Below, piece after piece: positions 8,417-16,270 of a DNA stretch of 64,000 nt. The position numbers and the translations under genes are program-made. The first letter of the stretch is position 1. The number at the start of each line of letters is the position of its first letter. A model generated the notes under the pieces. It made no database searches, was not told the DNA's origin, and was given only the letters and a program-made list of their open reading frames with translations. Source of the DNA: VRUE01 sp963698085 (GTDB lineage: Bacteria; Actinomycetota; Thermoleophilia; Solirubrobacterales; 70-9); contig OY969122.1 in assembly GCA_963698085.1 (NCBI GenBank), positions 1,426,001 through 1,490,000 on the forward strand. The letters run 5' to 3'.

Positions 8417-9661
8417 TCACGGTCCTAGGCAGCCAACCGGAATGACGTGGACTCCGTCCTTTCGGACATATCCATAGCCAGTGCCGACAATGATTGCCAG
8501 GACTGCTGGATCACCTGACTTCGAAGTGTCGATGCGTTCCTTGAACTTGATGAGAGTGACCGCCCCCTCCTCGATTCTTCTGTCTCCACCTAGCTTGACC
8601 TCAAAGGCGCCCCAAGAATTTCCCGTCTGAACGATTGCGTCCACCTCGAGGTCACTACTGTCCTGGTAGTGCATGACTTCGCCGTCAATGGCTTGCGCGT
8701 AGATCCTGAGATCTCTGATCACCATCGACTCAAAGAGCAAGCCCATGAAGTTGAGGTCACGCACTAGAGCATTGGGCTCGCCCTGCAGGGCTGCTACAGC
8801 CAGTGATGGATCGACAAAGTGGCGCTTGGCTGAACGTCGCAGCCGATATCTCGAACGCAAATGAGGTTGCCACGCCGGTTGCTCCTCTACAACGAATAGG
8901 CGGGTCAAGGAGCTGAAGTAGTCAGCGACTGCATCATCGGAAATCGGATCCTCTGGTCGGCTGGCATCGGCGGCCAAGGTTCGTGCCGTGACCGGAGTAG
9001 CAACATTGCGGGCAAGGCTCTGGATGAGTCTCGTTACTCTCTCGATCCTGTGGCGTGAGCCGAGTCGCTGAGTGTCGCGAGGTATCTCGTTGAGGTAGTC
9101 GCGCACCCGTCTTAGGGCATCGGAAAGCTCTAGTTCTCTGAAAGCAGGCCATCCGCCGCGGCAGATCGCTGCGGCTAGGTCCTCCAGCTCTAGTCCCGGA
9201 TTGGTGGCTTCGCTTTCTTGGCGATCGAGCAGTGCCGCCAGCGAAATCTCCCCGCCGCTGCTTCCCAGCTCGTATAGAGACATGGGTCGCATCCTCAGGC
9301 GACTGATCCGGCCGGCGCCTGAATGGCGAGTCTCATCGTCGGTTGGTTGAGAAGAGCCGGCAAGGATGAATTGGCCAGGGTCAACCCGTTCGTCAACTGC
9401 GCGGCGTACGTGGTTCCAGATTTCCGGTGCGAGCTGCCACTCGTCGATCAGCCTGGGAACGTCGCCGTCGAGCACCAGCGCGGGATTTAGCTCTGCGGCG
9501 TCCCGAGCCTCTTTGTCGACGTCGAGCAGCACTTCGCTGTTGGCGATCTGACGGGCGGTCTCGGTCTTCCCACAGGCCTTTGCCCCCTCGACGAGAACCG
9601 CGCCAGCCGCTCCGAGCCTTCTTTTGAGCTCAAGATCAGCGATTCTTCTGACATATGGCAT
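8417..9661 (-). CDS. AAA-type ATP-binding protein with C-terminal DUF4143 domain
   Basis: The protein has 414 residues. The N-terminal AAA_14-like ATPase carries a Walker A (GAKACGKT, about residues 24-31), Walker B-like LIDEWQ and sensor-like FILAGSSQ. The C-terminal DUF4143 domain ends in a nuclease-fold-like ESMVIRDLRIYAQ, LEVDAIV and AFEVKLG, then VIPVGCLGP. Family knowledge: these proteins are widespread, variable accessory genes of unknown function, often near toxin or defence genes. ATG 9661 is chosen because GGGAAG lies 4 bases upstream. Four 23-bp-spaced repeats lie just upstream. The D/E-V-K pattern in the C-terminus suggests a PD-(D/E)XK relic, which is tentative. Confidence 0.85.
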   Translation of the reverse strand: MPYVRRIADLELKRRLGAAGAVLVEGAKACGKTETARQIANSEVLLDVDKEARDAAELNPALVLDGDVPRLIDEWQLAPEIWNHVRRAVDERVDPGQFILAGSSQPTDDETRHSGAGRISRLRMRPMSLYELGSSGGEISLAALLDRQESEATNPGLELEDLAAAICRGGWPAFRELELSDALRRVRDYLNEIPRDTQRLGSRHRIERVTRLIQSLARNVATPVTARTLAADASRPEDPISDDAVADYFSSLTRLFVVEEQPAWQPHLRSRYRLRRSAKRHFVDPSLAVAALQGEPNALVRDLNFMGLLFESMVIRDLRIYAQAIDGEVMHYQDSSDLEVDAIVQTGNSWGAFEVKLGGDRRIEEGAVTLIKFKERIDTSKSGDPAVLAIIVGTGYGYVRKDGVHVIPVGCLGP

Positions 9662-9689
9662 TTGGCTTCCCAACTAATTTGCACCGAGA

Positions 9690-9774
9690 ATCTCGGAGAT
9701 AGCAGAACTTATAGCTGGAAGATTACAGACTTTTCAGCTGGAGGGTTACAGCAGAATTAGCCGGGAGATTACAG
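9690..9774. repeat. Four iteron-like repeats, 23-bp period, upstream of the DUF4143 gene
   Basis: Sixteen-base repeats begin at 9690, 9713, 9736 and 9759, exactly 23 bp apart. Three are close (AGCTGGAAGATTACAG, AGCTGGAGGGTTACAG, AGCCGGGAGATTACAG) and the first is degenerate (ATCTCGGAGATAGCAG). Spacers of 7 bp are A/T-rich. The array starts 29 bp upstream of the ATPase start codon. Spacing near two helical turns suggests cooperative protein binding on one DNA face. Confidence 0.8.
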
Positions 9775-9812
9775 ATAGCTGCTTGCGCCTGGTTGAGAAG
9801 AAATCTCAGGGA

Positions 9813-9886
<74 letters not shown>

Positions 9887-9889
9887 GGG

Positions 9890-11121
9890 TTACCGGAAAA
9901 GGCTCTGCTGGGCCGTTTCCAGCGATTGCTTGCCGTCCGCGCTTGACTCAGAATCGACAGAAACCGGCTCCCCGCTGCCCATTGCTGCCCAATCGAGGGC
10001 TGCATCGAACTCGCGAAGCGCCACGCCGATCAGCCTCTCGCGGCGGCGCACAGCACTAGCGTAGACCTTCATCGAGAAGCCCGGCTCGGTGGGCCCGAGC
10101 TGGTTCGCCACGTACACGGGATCGTCTCCCAGGGCGAAGCGCAGGCTGGCGTACAGGCGTCGCAGCGAGTGCGGCGTCACCGTCTCGTCAATCGGCCGCA
10201 GTCCCAGCTCATCGAGCCTCTTGTTGGCTCGGCGGAGCGCCGTCTTCAAGCGCCGCTCGACGTTGCTGACGCTCTGCCGCTGGCCCTTACGATTGCGGAA
10301 CATCGGACCCTCGCTGCTGCGCAACGTGCGGAGCTTGTAGGCGGCGAGTTCCTTGCGCAGGGCGGCGGGCAGATCAACCTGGCGGACACCCGCCTCGGTC
10401 TTCGCTTCGCCAACGGTGAGCGTCCCGCTGGCCGGATCGAAGTCGGACCAGTCGAGGCCGCAGGTCTCGCCGTTGCGCAGCCCGCCCCGCCCATCGTCGC
10501 CACCATCGGCCGCAGCTTGTGCGCCGCCTCGAGGAGGGAGGGTAGCTGCTCAGGCTCCACGGTCGGCCGGTTCGGCGTGCTGCGCTTGACCCGTCGCCTT
10601 CGCCCGCGTGCCGGATTGCGCGCCGCGTCGATGTGCCCGTAGTCGCCGCCGGCGTCGAGGATCATCGCCAGCAGCCCGAGTGACTTGTTGATCTGGTTCG
10701 GGCCAAGCGCACCCTCGCGCAGCTTCGTGGCCTTGTAGCGGTCGACGTCCTCGGGACCGATCTGGTCGAGGTGCATCGAGGCGAGGTGGGGGAGAAGGTG
10801 GCCGCTCAAAAGCCAGCGGTAGCTCTTGATCGTCTTCGGCCTCAGCTCCGGTTCGCGGCTTTCCAGTCATTCCGAGGCGAACTCGTGGAAGGTAGGTGTT
10901 TCGGCTATATGCGGAGCTTGTGCTGGCTCGTATGGTCGCCAGATGCCACGCTCCACATCCGCCAGTACGTGCCGCAGTTCGGCCTCGGCTCGCTTTCGGC
11001 TCCAACCTTCCTCGGCCGTGCCGAGAGCGACATAGCGCCGCTTGCCATAGGCCCGGAACCGAATCGCCCAGCCGCGCCCGTCTTGCGGCTCGATCACCTG
11101 CCCTGTGGCTTTGCGGGGCAT
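9890..11121 (-). pseudogene. Tyrosine-recombinase integrase, broken by one nonsense codon and one frameshift
   Basis: Read together, the pieces make a full integrase of about 410 residues. The N-terminal arm-binding/AP2-like part (GQVIEPQDGRGWAIRFRAYG) and a SAM-like core (HLLPHLASMHLDQIGPEDVD) lead to the catalytic domain with TPHSLRRLYASLRFALGD and final MKVYASAVRR, where Tyr is the nucleophile. A TGA at 10867-10869 replaces the Trp codon expected between HEFASE and LESREPEL. A one-base loss near 10480-10490 shifts the frame after MVATMGGAG; the corrected frame reads LRNGETCGLDWSDFDPASGT. Both lesions are upstream of the catalytic tyrosine, so the enzyme should be inactive. It lies 6 bp after the excisionase-like gene and ends 3 bp before the tRNA. 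Confidence 0.85.
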
Positions 11122-11127
11122 CCCTAC

Positions 11128-11547
11128 CTAAGCCGCCGACGGCGGCAAGTTCTCCCCCTGCCCTCGAATCGGAAGCAACTGCGCCCTTCTCTTCGACCCC
11201 TGAGGCTGACTCGCCCGCTTACCCGAGCGGCCGGGCGAGTCAGCCGGTCTCTCGTCAGCCCTCCGCAGCACCTGCGCTGCCACTTCCGGATCGAAGCGAA
11301 GCCGTGGCTTAGACCCGCTGCCGAGCTTGACCGCCCCAAGCTCGATCGCGTGGGAGTACACCCATGAGCGCTCGATCCCGAAGCGCCGCGCCAGCTCGGC
11401 CGCGTTGACCAGCTCCCGCCGTTGGAGCCCTCGCCGTTCGAGCAGCTCGACCACGCGCCGGGCGATTGCCTCGGTCGCCTGCGGGTCGAGCTTGATGCGC
11501 GCAGACGGCATCTCGAAAGCACTGTCCAAGGAGCCGGTCCGCTGCAT
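11128..11547 (-). CDS. Excisionase-like helix-turn-helix protein of the integrative element
   Basis: The protein has 139 residues. A MerR/excisionase-type helix-turn-helix lies in the middle (LVNAAELARRFGIERSWVYS, then HAIELGAVKLG), followed by a wing-like GSKPRLRFDPEVAAQVLRRA and a basic, Ser/Arg-rich tail. It is 6 bp upstream of the integrase on the same strand, the usual xis-int arrangement. Family knowledge: such small proteins bend attachment DNA and direct excision. ATG 11547 is used; ATG 11511 (MPSARIKLDP) is an alternative, and neither has a strong ribosome site. The gene is intact although the integrase is not. Confidence 0.75.
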   Translation of the reverse strand: MQRTGSLDSAFEMPSARIKLDPQATEAIARRVVELLERRGLQRRELVNAAELARRFGIERSWVYSHAIELGAVKLGSGSKPRLRFDPEVAAQVLRRADERPADSPGRSGKRASQPQGSKRRAQLLPIRGQGENLPPSAA

Positions 11548-11610
11548 CGCTCGAACCCCCGAAAGGAGGGTCTCTCCTATGTGTGCCGGGATGTCAAACA
11601 GACCTTGAAA

Positions 11611-12661
11611 TCAAGATTGAGAAAGAGCAACTCGCTGCTCACCGGAGGCACGAAGTGTGGTCCAGACGACCCGGACCAGGAGCCGCTTGAGGCAGCGAAG
11701 CGCTTCGGGGCCCGACTTGCCCTCGGCCCGCTTCTTGGCCAGGTAGGTGCGAGCACCAGGGTGAATGCGGGCCTGAGTCAGAGCAATCCGGTAGAGCGCG
11801 GCGTTCAGCTGGCGGTTGCCGTGGCGGTCGAAGCGCCGCCGCTCTCGGTTGCCGGAGGACGCCGGGATCGGCGCGCAGCCTGCGAAGTGGGCTAGCGCCG
11901 CCCTCGGTCTTGAAGCGCTCGATCCCGGCGATCTCACCGATCAGCTTGCCAGCCGTGAGCCGCGCGACGCCTGGGACCTGCAGCAGCTCAGGAGCGTAAT
12001 CCTTGGCGAGGTCACCGATCTCGGCAGCGAGCTGGCGCTCGCGCCGGGTCAGATCGCCGATCCGGCCGAGCAGGTCGCGGCAGATCCGCACCTGGGCCGA
12101 CTGCTCGCGCCGAGCCAGACGTTGGGAGAGGGCGCGGCGTGTGGAGACCTGGTCCAAGCTCCGCGCTGTGGGCTCCAGTTCGGGCTCGAGGTCGTGGAGG
12201 CGCCAGCGCAAGCGCGAGGCCAGGATGGTGCGCTCGCGCACCAGGCCCTCGCGGTGGTCGACCAGGAGTTTCAGCTCGCGTGCCTTGGGGTCGTGGCTGG
12301 CGGCATGGAGCCTGCCCTCTTCGCGCAGCGCCGCCCTGGCGACCGCGAGTGCGTCGATCGCATCTGACTTGCCGCGAGTACGGGCGCTTTTGCGGGCGCC
12401 TGCCATCAGCTTCGGCGGCACGCGCAGAACCGGCACGCCTGTGGTCAGCAGAAAGCGCTCCAGGCGGCCGTTGACATGCCGGCAGTCCTCGAGGGCAAAG
12501 CGGATCTCCTCGCCCCCTTCAAGACTCTGGGTCCAGGCGAGGAGCTCATCCTGCCCGGCCACATCGGCGTCGATTGTGATTTCGCCAAGCAGCTGTCCGA
12601 CGCCTGAAACAGCTACCGCCGTGTGGGTTCGCTTGTGGGGGTCGATGCCGATCGTGATCAC
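11611..12661 (-). mobile_element. IS110-family transposase gene, inactivated by a frameshift
   Basis: GTG 12661 starts MITIGIDPHKRTHTAVA, the RuvC-like DEDD N-terminus of IS110 transposases, and the frame continues through RGKSDAIDALAVARAAL and LLQVPGVARLTAGKLIGEIA. An extra C in the run at 11901-11903 then breaks the frame. The remainder resumes in another frame as ALAHFAGCAPIPASSGNRER, RRFDRHGNRQLNAALYRIAL and TYLAKKRAEGKSGPEALRCL, the Transposase_20 part with its Ser/Gly-rich active region. Family knowledge: these enzymes act with a bridge RNA encoded next to the gene, and IS110 elements lack clear terminal inverted repeats, so I cannot place the element ends. It sits inside the tRNA-Arg element. 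Confidence 0.85.
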
Positions 12662-13161
12662 TGGGGCTCCTATCCTGGGAGTGGTCCTCGGTCACGGATT
12701 GACGGCGGACAGAACTGGGTGGGGCTCTCGCACGCTCCTATCAGGTCACGCCATCGGTCCTCGAACGCGGCGGGCGACAGGACCGTTTGGTCAGCCAACG
12801 GCGACATCGAATGTTGGGTCAGCCCGCCGCGCCGAGGACGCTAAGCCGGTCAATGGACGCCTCTTGAACAAGGGCACGGGAACCCAGTTCCCAGTGTGTC
12901 GTGCAGTTGGGGTGGTGGCTGGAAGGGGCATGTCGGGTTCGACTGCTGGTCATTGCTCGGGACTCCGGCGTCTCGTCTGCCTTGCGGTTGGGACTCTCTG
13001 CTGTCCTGATGCCTGAGTGGTTCTTGCTGGTTGGCTTGGGTTCTGAGCTTCAGCGGTTTTCTCGGAGGCCGAGGCAGGGTGCGGAGCCCTCCAGACAGCC
13101 CCGCAACCTCCCTGTGGCCTGCGCCCCGGCCCCCGAGAAAACCGCTGAACGCTCCCCTGTC
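12662..13161. other. 500-bp stretch without a supported gene; contains a long inverted repeat
   Basis: No frame here has family resemblance or a plausible start. The part next to the IS110 gene (12662-12860) is where a bridge-RNA-bearing end of the IS could lie, but I cannot fold it reliably. A 17-bp perfect inverted repeat (13049-13065 with 13133-13149) occupies the right part. Confidence 0.4.
13049..13149. repeat. Inverted repeat with 17-bp arms and 67-bp loop
   Basis: TTCAGCGGTTTTCTCGG at 13049-13065 is the exact reverse complement of 13133-13149. On the minus strand it lies just after the end of the small gene at 13162-13446, so it could end its transcript, but there is no T-tract. It could equally be a trace of a mobile palindrome. 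Confidence 0.6.
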
Positions 13162-13446
13162 CTAGGAGACACCCCCAAGCAGCTCGTCAAAGCGCACAGC
13201 CGCTCGGCTCGGCGCGAGGCGTCGGCAATCGCAGCTGAGCAGCCCGTCGCGGCTTAGCTCCCTCACAGCGCGCTCCACGGCGTCCTGTTCGCAGCTCCGC
13301 AGATCGGTCTCGACCCGAAGGGCAAGCTCCAAGATCGAGAGCTGAGCGGGATGGAGGAGCAAGACCTGAGTGAAGACCGAACGTTCCATGATCTCGTCCT
13401 CGTGGGCGGGCGTTGGGACGCGCCGCCGGATATCTTCGTTGTGCAT
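13162..13446 (-). CDS. Small hypothetical protein, winged-helix-like
   Basis: The protein has 94 residues. AGGAGG lies 11 bases before ATG 13446, one of the better ribosome sites in this region. The middle (HPAQLSILELALRVETDL, DAVERAVRELSRDGLLSCD) has the helix-helix-strand pattern of a small winged helix, typical of unannotated genes on actinobacterial integrative elements. No enzymatic motif is visible. It is divergent from the XRE regulator 153 bp away and may share its control region. The function is unknown; a DNA-binding accessory role in the element is only inferred. Confidence 0.6.
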   Translation of the reverse strand: MHNEDIRRRVPTPAHEDEIMERSVFTQVLLLHPAQLSILELALRVETDLRSCEQDAVERAVRELSRDGLLSCDCRRLAPSRAAVRFDELLGGVS

Positions 13447-13599
13447 GGGAGCTCATACCTCCTGTGCCATGCCCCCGGCTGTTCCACCAGCGCGGGGGCG
13501 CTTTGTCGTTGGGGCGGCGAGGCTACAGCAACATCAGATAAAACACAAGTGCTGATACGGGTGGATCAAAACGCCCGTGTCTGAGAGCGTGCACAGAGG

Positions 13600-13836
13600 A
13601 TGCGCCGCTCAGAGCAGCCACAACCCGCCCTAGGCAAGGCAATTCGCCAGCTCCGCGAAGAGCGCGGCATGACCCAGGAAGCCCTAGCCCAAGAGGCTGG
13701 GATAACGGTCGGCCACATGTCAATGATCGAACGCGGCCACTCAAATCCGACGTGGGCGACAGTGAAGGCAATTGGCAAGGCTCTTAATGTGCCTATGGCT
13801 ACGCTGGCCAAGTGCGCAGATCAGCTTGAGAGCTAG
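13600..13836 (+). CDS. XRE-family helix-turn-helix regulator
   Basis: The protein has 78 residues and is nearly all a Cro/C1-type domain: LGKAIRQLREERGMTQEALA, QEAGITVGHMSMIERGHSNP and TWATVKAIGKALNVPM. Such proteins usually repress element maintenance or transfer genes. The start at ATG 13600 has AGAGG immediately adjacent and no better-spaced site. Upstream, ACGGG and CCCGT half-sites at about 13556-13578 (ACGGGTGGATCAAAACGCCC) could be an operator. It lies in the middle of the tRNA-Arg element and is probably its master repressor. Confidence 0.85.
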   Translation: MRRSEQPQPALGKAIRQLREERGMTQEALAQEAGITVGHMSMIERGHSNPTWATVKAIGKALNVPMATLAKCADQLES

Positions 13837-13901
13837 CGGCTTCAAGCTTGGTCGCTGCCTGGTCGGCAAGCAGCTTGAAGATTCCAGCTACCATTGAAAA
13901 A

Positions 13902-13929
13902 GACAGCACCCCCTTTCGGGGGCGCTGTC
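13902..13929 (-). terminator. Intrinsic terminator-like hairpin (minus-strand T-tract)
   Basis: Arms at 13902-13913 (GACAGCACCCCC) and 13918-13929 pair with one mismatch around a TTTC loop. On the minus strand the hairpin is followed by TTTTTC (complement of 13896-13901), the classical arrangement. No minus-strand gene precedes it closely. It may block antisense transcription or act in both directions after the XRE gene. Confidence 0.6.
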
Positions 13930-14094
13930 CATCGCAAAGCATTTGGGGTTGTCGGGCCCGGGCTCATTGAGGTCCGGGTCCGTGACCTCATATCAACGCT
14001 CTCAGCCTCCTGGGTCGAGCTTCACTGCGTGAACGACCTTAGCATAAGTCCGGTCAGTATCACAGATAGGCCAGAGCTTAGGAGATATATCTGC

Positions 14095-14100
14095 TAGTAT
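14095..14100 (+). promoter_or_regulatory. -10 box of the hypothetical/NYN cassette
   Basis: TAGTAT ends 8 bases before ATG 14109, with no ribosome site, consistent with a leaderless transcript. The ~270 bp between the XRE gene and this start contain only the hairpin at 13902-13929 and this promoter-like A/T-rich end. Confidence 0.5.
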
Positions 14101-14108
14101 GCGCAGCT

Positions 14109-14879
14109 ATGACCGACGAAACGATGCACAAGCCAAAGCGTGACCGCAGCCCTGCCTACCCTGCGGTGGACCTTTCCCAAGCAATCGATCGCGCAAGCGC
14201 GCTGTATCAGGCAGAGCGTAAAAATCCAGCCCCAATCAACGCAATTCTCCATCATTGGGGATACTCTCCCGGAAGTGGACGAGGCCTTGTCACGCTTGCA
14301 GCTCTCAAGCAGTTTGGCTTGTTGGCGGACGAAGGCAGCGGAGAGCGCCGCCAGGCCCGTCTTAGCCCAAAAGCACTACGGATCATCCTCGACGCGCACG
14401 ATGACTCGCTTGAGCGTCGAGAAGCCATTCGTGAGGCTGCGCTTGAGCCAAAAATCCATCGGGAATTGTGGGAGAAGTACGAGGGCGATTTGCCGTCCGA
14501 TCCCACGCTGAGAACCCATCTCAGCCTCGAAAGAAATTTCACTGATCGAGCTGTGCGGAGCTTTATTCCGCAGTTTCGGCGGACGGTGGCATTTGCAGAG
14601 TTGGAGGCTGACCCTGGCGAGGTCGACGTAAATGAGGCGAAGGACGGGGCTTCCGCCGGCGAAAGCGATCGGGTTGGTGCGCCCCCCATTGAGCCGCCGG
14701 AGGTACGAGATCCGATGCGGGAGCAATCCGTGCGAAGCGTGCAGCTTCCGCTGTCGGGCACGTCGTGGGTATCAGTCCAAGGCGCGTTTCCTCTCAGCGA
14801 GTCTGCGTGGAATCAGATGATCGCGATGCTTGAAGCCATGAAGCCTGGACTAACGACGACGGATGACGATGAGGCGTGA
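14109..14879 (+). CDS. Hypothetical protein with N-terminal winged-helix-like domain; partner of NYN nuclease
   Basis: The protein has 256 residues. I do not recognise a characterised family. The N-terminal ~100 residues (LSQAIDRASALYQAERKN, then ILHHWGYSPGSGRGLVTLAA and LKQFGLLADEGSGERRQAR) look like a winged helix with a helix-turn-wing pattern; similar conserved hypothetical proteins occur in scattered bacterial genomes. The C-terminal half is acidic and Pro/Ser-rich, ending in TTTDDDEA with a predicted amphipathic segment (WNQMIAMLEAMKP). It is followed after 40 bp by the NYN-domain gene on the same strand, so the two probably form one operon. It could sense a signal or nucleic acid and control the nuclease; this is inference only. 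Confidence 0.75.
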   Translation: MTDETMHKPKRDRSPAYPAVDLSQAIDRASALYQAERKNPAPINAILHHWGYSPGSGRGLVTLAALKQFGLLADEGSGERRQARLSPKALRIILDAHDDSLERREAIREAALEPKIHRELWEKYEGDLPSDPTLRTHLSLERNFTDRAVRSFIPQFRRTVAFAELEADPGEVDVNEAKDGASAGESDRVGAPPIEPPEVRDPMREQSVRSVQLPLSGTSWVSVQGAFPLSESAWNQMIAMLEAMKPGLTTTDDDEA

Positions 14880-14919
14880 CGTTCCGCCCCCGATTCCACG
14901 GTTTCGGTCGGAATAGCGG

Positions 14920-15576
14920 GTGCGCCAAGTGAAGCGGCAGCGGACAATGGTCTACGTGGATGGGTTCAACCTCTACTACGGGGCGCTTAAGGACGGGCCG
15001 AATCGGTGGCTCGACTTGGCCGAGGTCTGCCGTCGTTTGCTCAAGCCCACTCATGAGATTGTCGGGATCAGGTACTTCACTGCTCGGGTTCAGCCTCGCC
15101 CAAACAATCCGCAGCAGGCCCAGCGCCAGCAGATTTACCTGCGTGCCCTGGACACCATTCCCGATCTCAGCATCCACTACGGCCACTTTCTGGCCCGCAA
15201 GGTCAATCGTCGCCTGGCGCGACCGCCGCGACAGGGGTCCCCGAATCGGCTCGTGTGGAGCACGGAGGAGAAGGGCTCCGACGTAAACCTGGCGAGCCAC
15301 CTGCTGATCGACGGGTTCCGCGCCCGCTACGACATTGCGGTAGTGATCTCCAACGACAGCGACCTGAAGACTCCAGTCGAGTTCGTTCGTGGCGAGCTGG
15401 GCGCGCCGGTGGGTGTCCTCAATCCCCACAAGAATCGAAGCTGGGCGCCATCGCCGAGGAAACTGCCGTCCGGTTCTTTCTACAAGCCGATCCGTTCTGG
15501 GGTTTTGGCAGCTTCCCAATTGTCGCAGACGCTCACGGACGCGGACGGCACAATCCACAAGCCCAAGAGCTGGTAG
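14920..15576 (+). CDS. NYN-domain (PIN-like, LabA/DUF88) putative ribonuclease
   Basis: The protein has 218 residues. The NYN fold is clear: MVYVDGFNLYYG carries the first acidic residue, EKGSDVNLASHLLIDG the second pair, and IAVVISNDSDLKTPVEFV the third acidic cluster that binds metal in PIN-like nucleases. A basic stretch (RKVNRRLARPPRQG) lies between. Family knowledge: NYN proteins cut RNA and occur in RNA processing and in several defence or toxin systems. GTG 14920 is used; GTG 14929 or ATG 14947 (directly at the NYN start) are alternatives. It is the last gene before attachment copy B, and a GC-rich hairpin follows at 15594. Confidence 0.85.
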   Translation: MRQVKRQRTMVYVDGFNLYYGALKDGPNRWLDLAEVCRRLLKPTHEIVGIRYFTARVQPRPNNPQQAQRQQIYLRALDTIPDLSIHYGHFLARKVNRRLARPPRQGSPNRLVWSTEEKGSDVNLASHLLIDGFRARYDIAVVISNDSDLKTPVEFVRGELGAPVGVLNPHKNRSWAPSPRKLPSGSFYKPIRSGVLAASQLSQTLTDADGTIHKPKSW

Positions 15577-15593
15577 AGGCCCATAAAGCGCAA

Positions 15594-15613
15594 GAGCCGC
15601 CCGAAGGCGGCTC
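15594..15613 (+). terminator. Hairpin after the NYN gene
   Basis: GAGCCGCC (15594-15601) pairs perfectly with GGCGGCTC (15606-15613) around a CGAA tetraloop, 18 bp after the NYN stop. There is no T-tract, which is usual in this GC range. A further 16-bp palindrome (GTTGCCGCGCGGCAAC) lies at 15668-15683. Confidence 0.5.
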
Positions 15614-15688
15614 CGCATCCCAGCCGCCGAAGCGAACTGGGGGGATGGACGCAGTGTAGCTACAACCGTTGCCGCGCGGCAACCATTC

Positions 15689-15718
15689 ATTGGGCAGCAG
15701 GCTGTTCTCGCTGCCCAA
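15689..15718. promoter_or_regulatory. Candidate integrase arm-type sites near attachment copy B
   Basis: ATTGGGCAGC (15689-15698) and its inverse GCTGCCCAA (15710-15718) form an inverted pair 99-119 bp inside core copy B. The same motif occurs at 9974-9993 near copy A and at 16615-16632 near copy C, always about 100 bp from the core and on the element side. Confidence 0.5.
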
Positions 15719-15816
15719 ATCGGCCTGCATTGTGCCCAATCCAATGGAATCCCGGGTCCTAGTAAGGGCCACATATTCCCCTCCGCAGAGCCGAAAACAC
15801 CGACTCCTCCGCTTCG

Positions 15817-15856
<40 letters not shown>

Positions 15857-15872
15857 CGGACTGCGGATTGTC

Positions 15873-16270
15873 TCACTCCCGGTTCGCGATCAGCTCTTGG
15901 CACCAGCGGACCGCTGAGTTGGCGACAGCGATCGCTCGCATGCGGTCCAGCGCCTCGATTGGTGCGTCGTCATAGCGAAATTCGGCGGCCCAGGGAGTAA
16001 GCCAGGACGCCGATCCGAGTTCCGGTTCCATGACGATTGAGTGCTTGCCGGCCAGCACGAGCAGGTATTCGAGATCGTGCGTCTTCGGAAAGTCGGCGCC
16101 TGCCAGTATCAGAGCGACCTTCACGGCCTTCTCGACGGCTTGCTGTGCGTGAAAACCCACCGGGCGATCGTCCATCTCCGGATGGGAGCGAGCTTCTCGG
16201 CAGTCGCCAGGTCGATCTCCGCGAGCCGAGCGAGAGACCTCGCGACCTCGATCTGCTCAGGCGTGAGCAA
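15873..16270 (-). pseudogene. HEPN-domain protein of a HEPN/MNT pair, probably frameshifted
   Basis: The C-terminal 100 residues are clear HEPN sequence: RPVGFHAQQAVEKAVKVALI, FPKTHDLEYLLVLAG and RMRAIAVANSAVRWCQELI. The expected N-terminal helix lies in another frame, LLTPEQIEVARSLARLAEI then DLATAEKLAP, starting at TTG 16270 and overlapping the MNT gene by 14 bp. One added base in the run at 16184-16186 would join both halves as EKLAPHPEMDDRPVG. Either this is a single-base lesion or translation starts at ATG 16175 and yields a short form. Family knowledge: HEPN toxins are RNases silenced by the partner MNT, which adds nucleotides to a HEPN tyrosine. Confidence 0.65.

Noticed and set aside
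9690..9774. CRISPR array
   Set aside because: Repeats are only 16 bp with 7-bp spacers, far below CRISPR spacer length, and no cas genes are present.
12003..13016. 337-residue plus-strand frame across the IS110 gene
   Set aside because: It is antisense to the transposase, Arg/Ser-rich, and has no recognisable domain.
12901..13257. Plus-strand frame of 118 residues near the XRE gene
   Set aside because: No ribosome site or promoter; it runs through the long inverted repeat and opposite a better-supported small gene.
13894..14097. TTG-started 67-residue frame
   Set aside because: It begins inside the terminator-like hairpin and has no initiation signal.
15533..15774. Frames between the NYN gene and att copy B
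   Set aside because: No consistent similarity; the stretch instead contains palindromes and the candidate integrase arm sites.
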